DNA of 64,000 nucleotides, taken from Epiperipatus broadwayi. Its lineage: Eukaryota > Onychophora > Udeonychophora > Euonychophora > Peripatidae. The position numbers and the translations under genes are program-made. The stretch spans positions 1,332,381 through 1,396,380 of the forward strand of contig JAQFVV010012489.1 of assembly GCA_028023455.1 (NCBI GenBank), given 5' to 3'. This document shows, one piece after another, positions 38,730-52,300 of this stretch (position 1 is its first letter; each line of letters begins with the position of its first letter). The notes beneath the pieces were generated by a model. The model was not told the DNA's origin. It made no database searches and saw only the letters and a list, made by a program, of their open reading frames with translations.

Positions 38730-40740
38730 CTCATCATCATCAACTATCATTATCAATCCACTGCAGGATGAAGGTCTCTCCAAGTTTAATCCATCTTCTC
38801 CGATCTTTAGCTTCTCTTCTCCACAACACCACTGCACATTTTCTTATTTCATCCATCCATCTCACATGTGGTCTCTTTCTGGGTCTTTTACAATCTCTTG
38901 GAATCCAGTTTAAAATTTTAATTGTCCATCTATTATCATCTCTTCTAGCAATATGTCCTTATCATCTCTTCTAGCAATACGTCCAGCCCAACTCCATTTC
39001 AATCTTTTAATTTTTCAATGAGGTCAGTAACACCTGTTTGTTGTCTTACCCATACATTGCGTTTTCGATCTCTTCTTGTTACTCCCAACATACATCTCTC
39101 CATACTCCTTTGAGTGGTCTGAAGTCTCTGTATTGCTCTTCTATTAAGTGTCCAAGTCTCAGATCCATAAGTAAGAACTGGTAAAACACATTTGTTAAAA
39201 ACCATCCTTTTCAAACACATAAGCATATTTCCTTTTAGTATCAAGTTATTTCTACCAAAAGCACTCCAACTAAGTTTAATTCTAAGATTAATTTCCTCCA
39301 TTATGTTTCCATCTGTATTAATAATCTGACCAAGGTATTTGTAACTGTTAACTTCTAATTCTTCATAATCAGTCTTTATTTTCATATTTTGAGCAAATTG
39401 ATTAAACATTACTTTAGTCTTTTTAACATTTATCTTTAGTCCTACTTTTCTACTTTCATCTGCTAACTCCTGCAACATTTCCTGCAGCTCTGAAGCATTA
39501 TTTGCAAAAACAACTACATCATCTGGAAATCTAAATGACTTAAATACTCTCCATTTACTTTCACTCCTTTAGTTTCCCATTTTAATCCACAAAATACTTC
39601 TTTCAGAACTGCTGTAAAGAGTTTTGGAGATATGGAGTCACCTTGTCTTACACCTTTCTCAATGTTGATTTTTCCAGTATCATTATGTAATCTAATTGTT
39701 GCTGTTGCATTTTTATAAATATTCTTAAAATATGACAATATCCTGGATGTATACCTTGATGATCCAATGCTTTAATCACTGAAGAAATGTGTATAGAATC
39801 GAATGCCTTTTCATAATCTCCTAATCCAAAACATAATGACAACTCATATTCATTTGTCCTTTCTATGACTTCTCTCAATACCTGGATATGATCTATTGTA
39901 TTAAAACCACTTTTAAATCCAGCTTGTTCTCTTGGTTGGTGGAAATCCAAAGTTCTCTGTAGACGAGTTGTAATTATCTTGGTAAAAATTTTATATAAAA
40001 CTGATAAAAGGCTGATAGGTCTATAATTTCTAATATCTTCTTTATCACCTTTTTAAAATATTAATATTATTACTGCATTCTTCCAATCTTCCGGTACATC
40101 TTTATCATTTAGACATTTGGTATATAACTTTGCTAAAATTGTTTCTAATTCTTCACCTGCTTCTTTTAATATATCAATTATAATTCCATCATTTCTTGGA
40201 GCCTTTTCTTTCTTCATACACTTAATTGCATGTCTCACTTCTTCATATAAAATTCTGGGCAATTCGGAAGATGTAATAGATATAGGAGATACTTGTTCTT
40301 TATTACTATATAATTCTTGATAAAAATCTTCTACCAATTTCATGATGTCATCTCTCTTTTTAGTAATAATTCCATCTTTTTTTCTTATTGCAGATAGAAA
40401 TTTCCTACCAATACCAAAATTTTGTTTAACATTTTTGAGACTTTTATTTTCTTCTACAGCTTTCCTTGCTATTTCAAAGTTATACTTTCTTATATCATTT
40501 TCAACTCTTTTCGTACCATTTTACAAAATTCGAGATATTCAATTCTTTTTAAATACATCATTTTTGTATATCTTCATATTCCTTCTTTTCTTCATAAATT
40601 CTCTAGTCTCAATAGAAATTTTATTAGTCAATTGCTGCTTTTTTCTACCAGCTATGTTTGTTGCAGTTTTTAAAAGTGTATCAGTTATTTTCATATTAAT
40701 TTCATTCAAATATGAATCAATTATTATTATTTATTTTAGT
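38730..40740 (-). pseudogene. RTE-like LINE, best-preserved copy, with RT domain
   Basis: Minus strand, reading from about 40,740 down to a GATGATGATGA-type tail at 38,732. Peptides in order: a basic N-terminal linker (40,500-40,740); KEKAPRNDGIIIDILKEAGE (RT fingers, 40,053-40,343); DFHQPREQAGFKSGFNTIDH then YEKAFDSI (palm motif A, 39,648-39,950); GVRQGDSISPKLFTAVL (motif B, 39,514-39,738); a one-base loss at the FADD box (reads HLDFQMM before the frame changes); KVGLKINVKKTKVMFNQ; and YGSETWTLNRRAIQRLQ with a C-terminal block (38,999-39,478). At least three frameshifts are visible. The order and the trinucleotide tail fit an RTE-type endonuclease-reverse transcriptase LINE. No endonuclease domain is visible, so it is 5'-truncated and inactive. 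Confidence 0.8.
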
Positions 40741-42204
40741 TTTTTGAAGTAATTTTTATAATATATAAGTATGAAGAGGTAAATGCTATAGAAGATGGTG
40801 ACATCCATAAATTGGTCATATATTAATATTTATTTATAGCATTAAGATTAATGTAATAAAGTTTATAAGATTAATTTCAGTTTTATTATAGATCTACATA
40901 GATAAAGATAATTGAATAACAGCTTTCAATTTCTTATTTCTGGAAAAAGATCTCTAGATCATCCACAGAAACTACGAAGGATAGACAACATTAATCTTCC
41001 AGGTAGAGAAAATTTTGCTATAGAGAAAATTTTGCTATATTTTTTCTTCTTTTACAGTTTGTCTGATCATAGAAAGACAATAATTTGTTGAGCACAAAAT
41101 AGACTTATTTAAATTTTGATGTTGACTAATTGCATGAAAATGTCTATATAATGCTTAGAAGTACCTCATTGTTTAGAAGAAATCCAAGTTTCATCTAAAT
41201 TAGAACATGTTAATACATACTACAATCTAAATGGATGAATACAGATGTTCTGTATTGGCACTAAGATTGACTTATGGAAGTACAAAAATTTTTAAAATAA
41301 TTTCTGGCTGGAAAAAACGTATTTAACCAACCAATTAACAAAAATATATCTTTCATTCTGAGGAATAATCATTTACGACTCACTTGAAGCAGCAAACAAA
41401 TAATATATAAATAAATGTACAGATAAAACATAATTAATCTAAATAATATATAACAACATCAAGACAGACTACTTCACTATAATTTCGCTGCAAAAAAGCA
41501 TCAAAACTAAACAATTCCCAGTCATCAGATTATCAATTTTTATAACATATTCAATCTGGTTTGTGAGGTGTAAAATGACATATACACAGCCTCACCCAGA
41601 TCGAAATGCCTGCTTTATGAAAACAATGGAAAAAATTAAGAAGAGAGATCAACTATTGTCATCAAAATTTATTTTTGAAGAGACTTGGAAGCTATACAAA
41701 CTTCCCAACCACTCAAATATAATCACATCAACTGTCAACATTGGTCAATACTATATAATTTGAGTCTTTCAAATTTCAGTTGTTTAACAATAGTCTCAAT
41801 CATTTCAAATGCGTGTTGTTGGTTTTTTTATTCCTTTAATTATGTTTTTTTATACAAAAATGTAACCTTTGATAAATTATCAAAAAAAAACAAAAATGTA
41901 ACCTTTATTAGACCTAATAAAATATGTTTTAAAGTAAATATCATGTACCAGGCTTTCTTGAATTTTTCTTATTTCTAAAATATATCTTTTACTGCCTTAT
42001 TATAAAACGAAACTTTGCTAAAATGGTCAGGTTACTATAATTAGGATTATTCATTTTTAAATATTTATATTTTGTTTGTAAGTATGAGAGTACAACAATT
42101 TACATATTGTAAAAGATTGAAGATCATCTTTGTTATTCGTTTTTTTAAAGTTTTTATACAATGAATGTTTTGATTAATTGTAATCTATCCATAAATCTTG
42201 GCGG
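40741..42204. other. AT-rich spacer
   Basis: An open frame at 41,563-41,763 (plus, starting MRCKMTYTQPHPDRNACFMK) has a somewhat protein-like composition but no recognised domain and no supporting neighbour. I leave it unassigned. Confidence 0.5.
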
Positions 42205-42349
42205 ATCAATATAATTTTTACATATGTAGATACAGTCACGTGCAGTATTTATATAATTTAAAAGAAAAATATGCCCATCAATATAATTTTTACATATGTA
42301 GATACAGTCACGTGCAGTATTTATATAATTTAAAAGAAAAATATGCCCA
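42205..42349. repeat. Tandem duplication, 72-bp unit, two copies
   Basis: Two copies of a 72-bp unit containing CATATGTAGATACAGTCACG, identical by eye. Because 72 is a multiple of three, the minus-strand frame shows a repeated 24-residue peptide, but nothing else suggests coding. Confidence 0.85.
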
Positions 42350-42402
42350 TTTATTTTCAACTTTACTGATTTTATAATCAAATATAATTTTTTTTTTTTT
42401 TA

Positions 42403-42463
42403 ACTAAAAACATGTATGATATTTTCGTTTTTAAGTAAAAACATGTATGATATTTTCATGTTA
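42403..42463. repeat. Tandem duplication, about 30-bp unit
   Basis: Two copies of AAAAACATGTATGATATTTT. Confidence 0.8.
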
Positions 42464-43533
42464 AATTCCTATTAGCAATTTTAATAGAAACCTAGTCATC
42501 ATTTTATTAAACAAGGATCATTTAAGCTTTCATGTAAGCGATAACAGCAATTTTTCAAAATTTCATAGCAAAAATTAGAAAAAGAAAGTGTAAAATCCAA
42601 AATTAACGATAATTAAAGTGATGCGCATCGTGTTTATTGTGACTATCAGGCTCTTTGAAAATTAACATAGAAGATTTACTACAGGTTAAATAAATTGCTA
42701 AGTGAAACCCAAGAATGTCACTACATATATAAACTTAAAAGATCAAAAGTCATGATAATATAAATAAATCGAAATATTATAATAAAACGTCTATTAAAAA
42801 AACAATCTAATAAAAAAAAATGCCGATTTAACATAAAAGAAAAGTTAAAAAGTTAAAATTGATTTATTACTTTTTTAAACATCAGGAAGAAATACAGACA
42901 TAGCATTCATTTCCGACTTTAGAATAATAAATATTTTTTTAAAGAAATGAATAGCATCGCCTCCTCTAATATTTTATCTTTCTCAGATTATATTTTAGAG
43001 GAGCTTTATTATAATTAATTAATGATCTAAAGTATTCTTTAAGATTTATGGGGCAATTCTAAATATTGAAATATTAAAATAAATGGAGTTAAAAAGATGG
43101 TAAGCAAAAGGAACTGTTCTCAACATCTTTTCTCTTGGTGTCTTCTAATGTTTTTTATTTAACCTACCTTCAGGCAGAACATTTAATACACATATATTTA
43201 TAAACTATATTAGATTGTTTTAAAAAAATATATTTAAAATATTACATTAGAAACAGGTGTACATGTAGCTACTATAAACGAAAAATAATTATAGTCAACA
43301 TTAAATCCACTAAGAAACTAACCAAAGATTATAAAATTTGTAATCGCAATGGATAAATAGTCGAATCGTTTATTGCCTGGGAGTTTATAAGAAGTTTGAG
43401 AACTGAACAGAATTCATGAGAGATAATAACCTTTTCATCACTAAATAAACTTATCAAACATAGAGGCACTTTAGCTTTAGATTTCTAAATGATTATCATT
43501 TCATCTCGTATTATCCAAATGTGATTTTCAGAG
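42464..43533. other. AT-rich spacer, nothing recognised
   Basis: No coding region, tRNA-like block or longer repeat seen. Confidence 0.6.
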
Positions 43534-44731
43534 GTCATCATCATCATCATCAACCCATTGCAGGATGAAGGTCTCTCCAAGTTCAATCCATCTTCTGCAA
43601 TCTTTAGTTTCTTTCTTCTCCACATCATCCCTGCACACTTATTTCATCCATCTATCTCACATGTGGTCCTTTTCTGGGTCTTTTATAATATTTTGGAATC
43701 CAGCTTAAGATTTCAATTGTCCATCTATTATCATCTCTTCTAGCAATATATCAGTCTTTTAATTTTTTCAATGAGATCAGTAACACCTGTTGTTCTCTTA
43801 CCCATACATTGCGTTTTCAATCTCTTCTTGTTACTCCTAACATGCATCTTTCCATACATTTTGAGTGGTCTGAAATCTCTGTATTGCTCTTCTATTAAGT
43901 GTCCAAGTCTCAGATCCATAAGTAAGAACTGATAAAACACATTTGTTAAAAATCTTCATTTTCAAACACATAGGCATATTTCTTTTTAGTATCAAGTTAT
44001 TTCTACCAAAAGCACTCCAATCAAGTTTAATTCTATGATTAATTTCATCCATTATGTTTCCATCTGTATTAATAATCTGACCAGTATATTTGTAGCTGTT
44101 AACTTCTTCTAACTCATCTTAATCAATCTTTATTTTCATATTTTGAAAAAATTCATTGAACATTACTTTAGTCTTTTTAACATTTATCTTTAGTCCTACT
44201 TTCCTACTTTCATCCGATAACTCCTGCAACATTTTTTGCAGCTCTAAAGTATTATTTGCAAAAGTAACTACATAATCTGCAAAATCTAAATGACTTAAAT
44301 AATCTCCATTTACTTTCACTCCTTTAGCTTCCCATTTTAATCAACAAAATTCTTTGCAGCAGCACTGCTGTAAAAAGATTTGGAGATATGGAGTCACCCT
44401 GTCTTATGCCCATCTCAGTATTAACTTTCCTAGTATCATTATGTAATCTAATTGTTGCTATTGCATTTTTATAAATATTCTTCAAAATATGACAATATCT
44501 TGGATCTATACCTTGATGATCCAATGCTTTAAATCACTGAATTTTTTTTTTATAGAATCAAATGCCTTTTCACAATCTCCAAATCCAAAGCATAATGGAA
44601 ATTCATGTTCATTTGTCAATTCTATAACTTCTCTCAATACCTGGATATGATCTACCACTTTTAAAACCAGCTTGTTCTCTTAGTTGGTAGAAATCCAATG
44701 TTTTCTGTAGGTGAGTTGTAATTATCTTGGT
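43534..44731 (-). pseudogene. RTE-like LINE 3' part, copy 3
   Basis: Minus strand, same family as 38,730-40,740. It retains the motif B region (GIRQGDSISPNLFTAVL, about 44,340-44,420), the active-site box with a stop (FADYVVTFANNTLELQK, about 44,230-44,290), KVGLKINVKKTKVMFNE, and YGSETWTLNRRAIQRFQ, ending in a GATGATGATGATGA tail at 43,536-43,550. The FADD Asp is replaced by Tyr. 5'-truncated and frameshifted. It lies head to head with the plus-strand copy that begins about 60 bp away. Confidence 0.75.
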
Positions 44732-44796
44732 ATATATATATATATAAATTATCTTTTAATAACCTATCAAAATTTCAAAATGTTTCCAATCAAAGG
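44732..44796. other. Junction between two head-to-head RTE-like fragments
   Basis: A short TA repeat followed by about 45 bp of AT-rich sequence separates the two divergent 5'-truncated copies. Confidence 0.6.
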
Positions 44797-45705
44797 AAAA
44801 TCAACATTGAGAAGGGTATAAGACAGGGTGACTCCATATCTCCAAAACTTTTTACAGCAGTGATGCAAGAAGTATTTTGTGGATTACAATGGGAAGCTAA
44901 AGGAGTGAAAGTAAATGAAGATTATTTAAATCATTTAGATTTTGCAGATGATGTAGATGTTTTTACAAATAATGCTTTAGAGCTGCAGGAAATGTTGCAG
45001 GAGTTATTGGCTAAAATTAGGAAAGTAGGACTAACAAAAGACTAAAGTAATGTTCAATGGATTTTCTCAAAATATGAAAATAAAGATTGATTATGAAGAG
45101 TTAGAAGAAGTTAACAGCTACAAATACCTTGGTCAGATAATTAATACAGATGGAAACATAATGGATAAAATTAATCATAGAATTAAACTTGGTTGGAATG
45201 CTTTTGGTAGAAATAACTTGATACTAAAAGGAAATATGCCTATGTGTTTGAAAAGGAAGGTTTTTAATAAATGTGTTTTACCAGTTCTTACTAATAGATC
45301 TGAGACTTGGATCATTAACAAAAGAACAATACAGACACTTTATATCGCTCAATAGAGTATGGATAGATACATGTTGGATAACAAGAAGATATCAAAAACA
45401 AAATTCATGGGTAAGAGAAGAAACATGTGTTAGTGACATCTTTGAAAGAATTAAGAGACTTAAGTGGAGTGGGTCTGGTCATATTGCTAGAAGAGATGGC
45501 AATAGATGGACAGTTGAAATCTTAAAGAGGATTCCAAGAGATTGTAAAAGTCCTAGAAAAAGATAACATGTGAGATGGATGGATAAAATGATGAAGTATT
45601 CTGGGGTAATGTGGAGAAAAGAGGGCAGAAAGAAAATGGATTAAACTTGGAATGACCATCATTCTGCAGTTGATTGATAATGATTGAAAAGGATGATGAT
45701 GAAAT
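44797..45705 (+). pseudogene. RTE-like LINE 3' part, copy 4
   Basis: Plus strand. Starts within motif B (INIEKGIRQGDSISPKLF), continues with an intact FADDVDVFTNNALELQEM box, then a frameshift before KVMFNGFSQNMKI (45,050), the GQIINTDGNIM block, and a C-terminal stretch from about 45,395 to 45,566 (ISDIFERIKRLKWSG-like). It ends in GATGATGATGA near 45,690. It keeps the catalytic Asp pair, unlike its divergent neighbour, but is 5'-truncated. Confidence 0.75.
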
Positions 45706-48382
45706 ACATTTCCCTTTAAATAAAATACTTTTTATATTAAATGCTTTTATTGATTATACAGTAAAAATATCATTTCTTCAACCACAATAAGGGTTTTTAG
45801 ATTTAACATGAAATAAAAGCATGGGGGAGGGGTGGAGATACAGATATTAATAAATTTAATCCCTAATCATAAATAATAGGGATTGCCTTAATTAATTTCT
45901 GGATCATCCAAGCTTTTATTTCAAGTTAAATCATTTTTTTTTCTTTTTAGTGCATGGCCAATAAAAGCATTTAATAAAAATAAAATGTTTATTTCTATTA
46001 ATTAAGTTTTTAATATTGGCACAGTGAATGTAAATGTAAAACTATGTTGTACTTTAGATTGAATGGATACTTATAGTTTATATATATCTAGTTATTTCTG
46101 CTATAACTTAAAATGTATATCCCTTATGTGTATATTGTATTTAGTATGTATATATATATATAATATCTGTATAAAAGTGATTAAATTATAAAATATTTAT
46201 TTGATTAAGAAGTGTTTAACATTTTTACTTTGATTGGAATTTTTTTCATTTAAAACAAATGCTTATCAACATCACTTAATATATATAATTTTACTTTAAA
46301 TCAATTTCATTCATAAAGTGTGTGTGTATCAGTAGAATATTTCTGTAATAAGTTAATATATAAGAGTTAATATGCTTGATGCTTAGCCAGGAGAAATAAT
46401 TATTCCAACTAAGAATTTAATTACATTATATGTGTCAAGCATATTAACTCTTACATATTTATTAATGGTGAAATTAAATTGAGAGGCTGCAAACCTCATG
46501 TGCTTATTATTTACATAATGGTGAGAAAAAAAATTGAAATTACAATAAGTTAATATAATAATTATTTGTGTATATAAATGATCAAAAATATAAAATATTC
46601 TTTTAAGTGAAAAGTGTTTTACATTTTAACAGTTTTAATTTTTTTAAAAATGTTTTAAACAAAACTATATTATATGCAACTTTCTTATCACTTAAATAAA
46701 GCTTGCAATCATAACAAATAAAATCAATAGAGAGCATTATTTAAAATACTCCATACTCTATCTATATAAGAAATTAAGTGACCTATTTTAAACATTAATG
46801 TGTCCTATCAGTTTCATAGACATTTTGAATAAATGTACAAAATTCCAGGAAGTTATATTGAACTTAAATATATTAAATTTCAATTTAAAAATATTATTAA
46901 ATAGAAAAAAGTAATCTTTATACCTTCCTCTTGCACGTCTTATTTAAAACTAATGAAAGTTCTGAGAATAATTTTTAATTGTAATATGTGAAATTATTGA
47001 ATATTTTTAATATTTTCCTACTCTCTGTTCCATATTTAAGAAACTAGATGAACTACTGAAAAATAGATTGGACTGATGTTATTTAGTTATAGACTAGATT
47101 TCAACCAATTCTATTGAATTTGAATATATTAAACTCAATTTTAAAATGTTATTCTAATTCAAAAAAGTTCAAAATTTAAACAAATAAACAAGCAAACTGA
47201 TTTTTCAACTTCAATAAAAGCATTTGAAATACAAATGAAGAAACTTTTAAAGTTCTATTATACCAGAAACCATGATAATTATGGATTAACACTCTATCAA
47301 ACAGTAGTAATTCTAATTTTTTTTTGTGATAATTTAATAAATACAAATTTTAATTTCAGGTATTTCATAGATTTGTTATGAGTTTATAATAATTTCTTCA
47401 GGTTTAAAAATTGAAATTGATTCAACAAATATTTCATTAATTTTCTTTTCACAATAATGTTGTGATTAAAGCCAGTAACTTAAAATCATTGTTTTCATTA
47501 CACATTTCACACACACATTATATACATATTTGAAATGTTCAAATATGATTTTTTTTAGAATTTTTTCATTTGTAAACTTAAATTTGTAACAAATGAAGAC
47601 AATTTTATTGATTCATAATATAAAATAAATGTCTTAAACATTAAAATGTTGAACTATTAATTCAAATCTCACTAAAAGTGAGCAAAAACAATTAAATATG
47701 AGTGGGTTAAGTATTTAATCTTGTTAATAAAAATTTTCCAGTAGATTAGGAAAAAAATAAAAAAGCAATATTAGTGTGTAAATTATAAGTTTTGCTATCT
47801 CCAGTTTTATCTTAAAAACTATTAAATAAATTTTTCCAAGTTGAAAGTCTTGTTGACATTCTCAAAAGTACATAAGTTATAAATAGAAAAATATTGAATT
47901 TAGATTTTTACTTATGTTATTGTTCATCTATTCACTTCATTAAAACATTTGTAAATAAGCTTCATGCTCTCTATGATTATGAATAATTGAAAAAATCAAA
48001 CATCTACAGATGTAAATTTTTGTTTTTCTTCTTCTTTTATTTCTTTTTTTCTTTTTCTTATTATTGTTTGTATTGTTGTTATTTTGTTGTTTAAAATAAT
48101 AATGATACAATATTAATGAAAATTCATAGCATATTTGTTGTGAAGACATTTGTAAATAAAAGAATTATATATGGTTTTTAATATAAGAGTATGACGTAAA
48201 ATAAATGAATCAATAATTAATATAAAATATGAAATCCATAAGCAAAATAATGAGTGAATAAATTTCTATTAATTGTGTATAAAATAGGCAGCATGGTTTT
48301 TAATAGCTTATTTAAATAATAAAGTTGTAAAGTTGATCATTCAGCTCTTATTATTGAATCTCCTCATAACTCTGTAGTATAT
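45706..48382. other. AT-rich spacer with one small inverted repeat
   Basis: An 18-bp inverted repeat (AAGAGTTAATATGCTTGA) lies at about 46,364-46,381 and 46,436-46,453, enclosing about 55 bp. Otherwise low-complexity AT, including a pyrimidine-rich tract at 48,017-48,060. Confidence 0.55.
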
Positions 48383-48915
48383 TAATCATCATCATCATCC
48401 ATTATCAATCCACTGCAGGATGGTCTTTCCAAGTTCAATCCATCTCCGATCTTTAGCTTCTCTTCTCCATATCACCCCTGCACACTTTTTATGGTCTCTT
48501 TCTGGGTCTTTTACAATCTCTTGGAATCCAGATTAAGATTTCAATTATCCATCTATTATAATCTCTTCTAAAAATATGTCCAGCCCAACTCCATTTCAGT
48601 CTTTTAATTTTTTAAATGAGGTCAGTAACACCTGTTTGTTCTCTTACCCATATATTGCATTTTTGATCTCTTCTCATTACTCACAACATGCATCTGTCCA
48701 TACTTCCTTAAGGGGTCTGAAGTTTCTGTATTGCTCTTCTATTAAGTGTCCAAGTCTAAGATCCATAAGTAAGAACTGGTAAAACACTCTTATTAAAAGC
48801 TTTCCTTTTCAAACACATAGACATATTTTCTTGTAGTATCAAGTTATTTCTACCAAAAATACTCCAACTAAGTTTAATTCTATGATTAATTTCTTCTATT
48901 ATGTTTCAATCTACT
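48383..48915 (-). pseudogene. RTE-like LINE, 3' end only
   Basis: Collinear with the last ~500 bp of the copies at 38.7 and 43.5 kb: an ATGATGATGATGA-type tail at 48,385-48,400, the TTCAATCCATCT block, and remnants of the YGSETWTL region near 48,740-48,780. It is truncated at 48,915. Confidence 0.75.
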
Positions 48916-51230
48916 TGTATATATTTAAAGAGAAAAAAAATCAAAGTAAAATATATTTTTTTAATCTATTAATTCTAATTACTATTTTAGAATAATTACA
49001 AATACTTGAAACAAATTTGTTACTTTTAATAGGTAGTGACCAGAATCAGTTTTGAAATATTATAAAATTTTAGTAATATGTGCAATAGTTAAGGATTAAA
49101 TTAAAATTTTCTTTTAAAAATACTGCTCTGAAGCACTAATGTTTACTTTTTTATTTTAATTATTCAAGTGTTATATTTTACATTTTTTTTTATAAAATGC
49201 AGTTTATCATACAGTCACTTTTATTGATTTAAATTTTGTTATTATTTCATAGATATCACTATTTCACAAACATAGAAAGCATAAAGAATTTGTTTGGAGA
49301 ATATTCTATGACTTTGCTCATTCCAAACCCATATTTTTACATACTATATATATATATTGTTCAAGAAGTCAATTAACCCAATCTAAATAATGTAATTCTA
49401 TTTGATGGAACATTAGTTTCTACCTGGTAATTGATCTTGAAAACTTAGCTCATAAGTTTTTCATTGTGGTAAATTATGGAAGATGAAAATGTATATTAAC
49501 TAAGATAATATAATTTTCAATCTTTTTCACAAAGAGGTCTTCTTTTCATCATATTATTATTGTACAGTACTTTTTAAAAGTTTAATAATATAAAATTAAG
49601 GCATATGATTAGTATCAATTTGATCTTATAGGTTACCATGCTTATCATTTAAAATTACTTAAGTGAAAAGATGCTTCAAAGCTTAATTCAGTTGAAGTAT
49701 GCTGAGCATATTCTTTGAAATTCAAACAATTGTTATTTTGTTTGCTTTTAATAAAGCTAGTAGATTTAGAAATGCCAAATTGGCAAATAAGCAGAAAAAT
49801 GTTAAGACTTTTATGTTTTCTTTTTTGTCATTTATTCTTTTGTGTGTGTGTGTGTTGTTTAATTGTAAAAATTTATTACACTTCCTGAAATGTTTGCTAA
49901 TATCCCTTTATTACATCACTAGCCCCAATGTTCATGATCATATATTAAATATCACTGACAAAATAAGGGTAATGTTTTGCATCATCGTGATGTAATAATT
50001 TACATTATAACAAATACACATGAAAATTATAATAATAAATAGCTTGATACAGATTGTATATAGAATAATTTATAATTATTTGTTGGATTATTTCCATCAT
50101 CTAGAGAATATTCGACTTTAAACTTTCCAAATACATTTAACTGTTAGTAATAATTTGAAAAGTTTAATATATAAAGTTTGAATTTTTCTAAAAACATTTA
50201 ACAATTAAAAGTAGATGATGGAAATAGTCCAACACATAATTATAAGTAAAATGCAATCTTCACATACAAGATGACAATATATATATATTTAATAATGATA
50301 ATTTAGGAATCAACTTTAGAATTTTACCTAGTAATTTATTTCTCTGTGAAATATTAAACACTATTAAAGAAATGTGATTTCTTGTAGTCTTTAATTTGTA
50401 AACTTATGAATATTTCAAACATATAATATTTATCTTTTACGGAGAAATGTCAAATTATTTCTCTACTACGCGTTCACTTTATACATTATTCATAGTTTAC
50501 TTGTTAAAATCTCACATTCTTAAAAATACATTTAAAAAAAATAGTATAAATTACTTCCCTAAAGATCAAACTAGTAAATTAATTCTTTGAAAAGCACAAT
50601 AGAAAAGTCACAAATAAAATGGAATAAATGGATCATTTATTATAACATTAATACATAGAATTAATATATATATATATATGTGTGTGTTACGTAAACAAAG
50701 AATTTTTACATTAGTCATATAATATTATAGGCCTATAAATCTAGGCTAGGTTTAACTTTAAAGGCTTTTTTCAAAATTCTATTAGACTTAAAATTTTTTG
50801 CCAGATAACTAATCTTAACCATTAAAGCTAACTATCTAATGTTATAAAATGAATGAGGAGGAATGATTCTATGTTAACAAATAAAAAATTATTGAAAAAC
50901 TTACCACCTGTCAATTAGCAAATCTTTTTTGTATGATGGAAATTAATATGCATATATCTATAATGATAATTAAAAAAAGATAGTCATATTAAAAACATTT
51001 AAAAGTAAACTCTTTAACACATTAAGCTTAACCTATAATGTGCGATTTTCAAAAAAACATGAGATCATTTCTGGAATTAAAACCCTCTACTTTGCAATAC
51101 AGTATGTTTAAACTATAATATATGAACTCCAGAAAGACATAAGATTATTCCTAAAAGAGTATTTATTTTTAACAATGCTTTCACTTGATTATTTAAGTTT
51201 TATCAATTCAAAAGTGGATAACTAACACAT
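48916..51230. other. AT-rich spacer with an inverted repeat at 50.07-50.24 kb
   Basis: Bases 50,070-50,102 recur inverted at 50,212-50,244 (core GATTATTTCCATCATCTA / TAGATGATGGAAATAGTC). The left side resembles 59,915-60,000. A GT repeat lies near 49,843-49,856. No coding region. Confidence 0.55.
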
Positions 51231-51236
51231 TCTCCA

Positions 51237-52300
51237 GACAGTAGTGGCCCCAAGTATAAGCCTTAGTAATCAATGAATGCAAGAAGGTTTGTGCATAAAA
51301 TATCACTCAACCAATATTCCCAGACTAGTTTCTTAGTTTGTGACGTTCATCAGCAAGAAGCCTTGGATTTGAGAGCACTGTATCTAGATCTTAGGATATA
51401 ATGCAACCCTCCAGTAGCCACCTTTTTACCTATTTAGTTAACTATGAAGCTAAAAGCACAAGATGAAAACACAACAATGTTTTCAATCCAAGTTCATTCA
51501 CTTGTATAGCCAAATAAATCTGCTCAGTTTAGCATATTTACATTTTAGTGTCTTTGATTTTTCAGAAACAATAGCCACTATTACTCCAAGAAAAATAGTT
51601 TTAAAACCATTAAAACATTATATAATCATCATTTTATATGCAAACACAGGCTGTTAATAATAATAGCAAGCTCTCTATATGTAGTAGTGCCACCATGTAC
51701 AAGCCTTAGTAATCAATGGATGCAAAAAGGTTTGTGCATAAAATCTCTATCTAGTGCCTACACATTCAATATCATGGACTATTTTTTTATCAGTGAGATG
51801 CCTGGGATTTCAGAGCATTGCACAAAGATCTTTTACTTGTTTAGTTAACTATAAAGCTAGGAACCCAAGATAAAGAACACAATAATGCTTTCAATACAAC
51901 CTCATTTGCTTGATGAAATGATGATCACATGATGTTTTGATAAATTTATACTTATCCTGTCTATACAATAATGGTGATTGTGGTTTGTGAAAAAAACAGA
52001 CACCAAAATGTATAGATGCTGAACTAAGTTCAGATATATATGAATATATAAGTAAATGAGTTTAGATTGAAAATATTGTTGTGTTTTCATCTTGGGCATC
52101 TAGCTTTATAGTTAACTAAATATGTAAATGGTGGATGTTGGAGGGTTGCATTAGATTCTAATGTCTAAGTGCAGTACTCTCAAATCCAAGGCTTCTCATT
52201 AATGAAAGCAACAAACTAGCAACAACTCTGGGGATATTGGATGAGTAGGCACTAAGACCTGCTACTATATGGAGTTTGCTATTGTTATTAACAGCATGTG
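51237..52300 (-). mobile_element. Direct-plus-inverted repeat element with decayed hammerhead-like core (family D)
   Basis: A unit at 51,237-51,660 is partly repeated directly at 51,676-51,905, and a longer copy lies inverted at about 51,905-52,300 (shared AAATCCAAGGCTTCT, TTTAGTTAACTATAAAGCTA and AAGATGAAAACACAACAAT). Read on the minus strand the order is inverted copy, partial repeat, repeat: the same plan as the elements at 25.2 and 31.8 kb, but older and longer. No open frame. A hammerhead-like core occurs at 51,319-51,358. Confidence 0.55.
51319..51358 (-). ncRNA. Decayed hammerhead-like motif, family D
   Basis: Minus strand: CTGATGA (51,348-51,354), then 14 bases with at most a short AGT/ACT-type stem II, GAAA, ACTAGT (self-complementary), C17, and TGGG. 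Stem I is weak here (CTTG against TGGG). The related copies read CTCA before the core, which would pair with TGGG through one G-U. The core itself is broken in those copies. Probably a relic. Confidence 0.3.

Noticed and set aside
40117-40752. Plus-strand frames rich in Phe/Leu/Ser
   Set aside because: Antisense shadows of the minus-strand RTE-like LINE.
41563-41978. Overlapping open frames of 66 and 97 codons as a gene
   Set aside because: No recognised domain, no splice or promoter context, and composition falls back to AT-rich after about 45 codons.
42154-42381. Frame with a 24-residue peptide repeated twice
   Set aside because: A 72-bp tandem duplication that happens to be a multiple of three; no other coding evidence.
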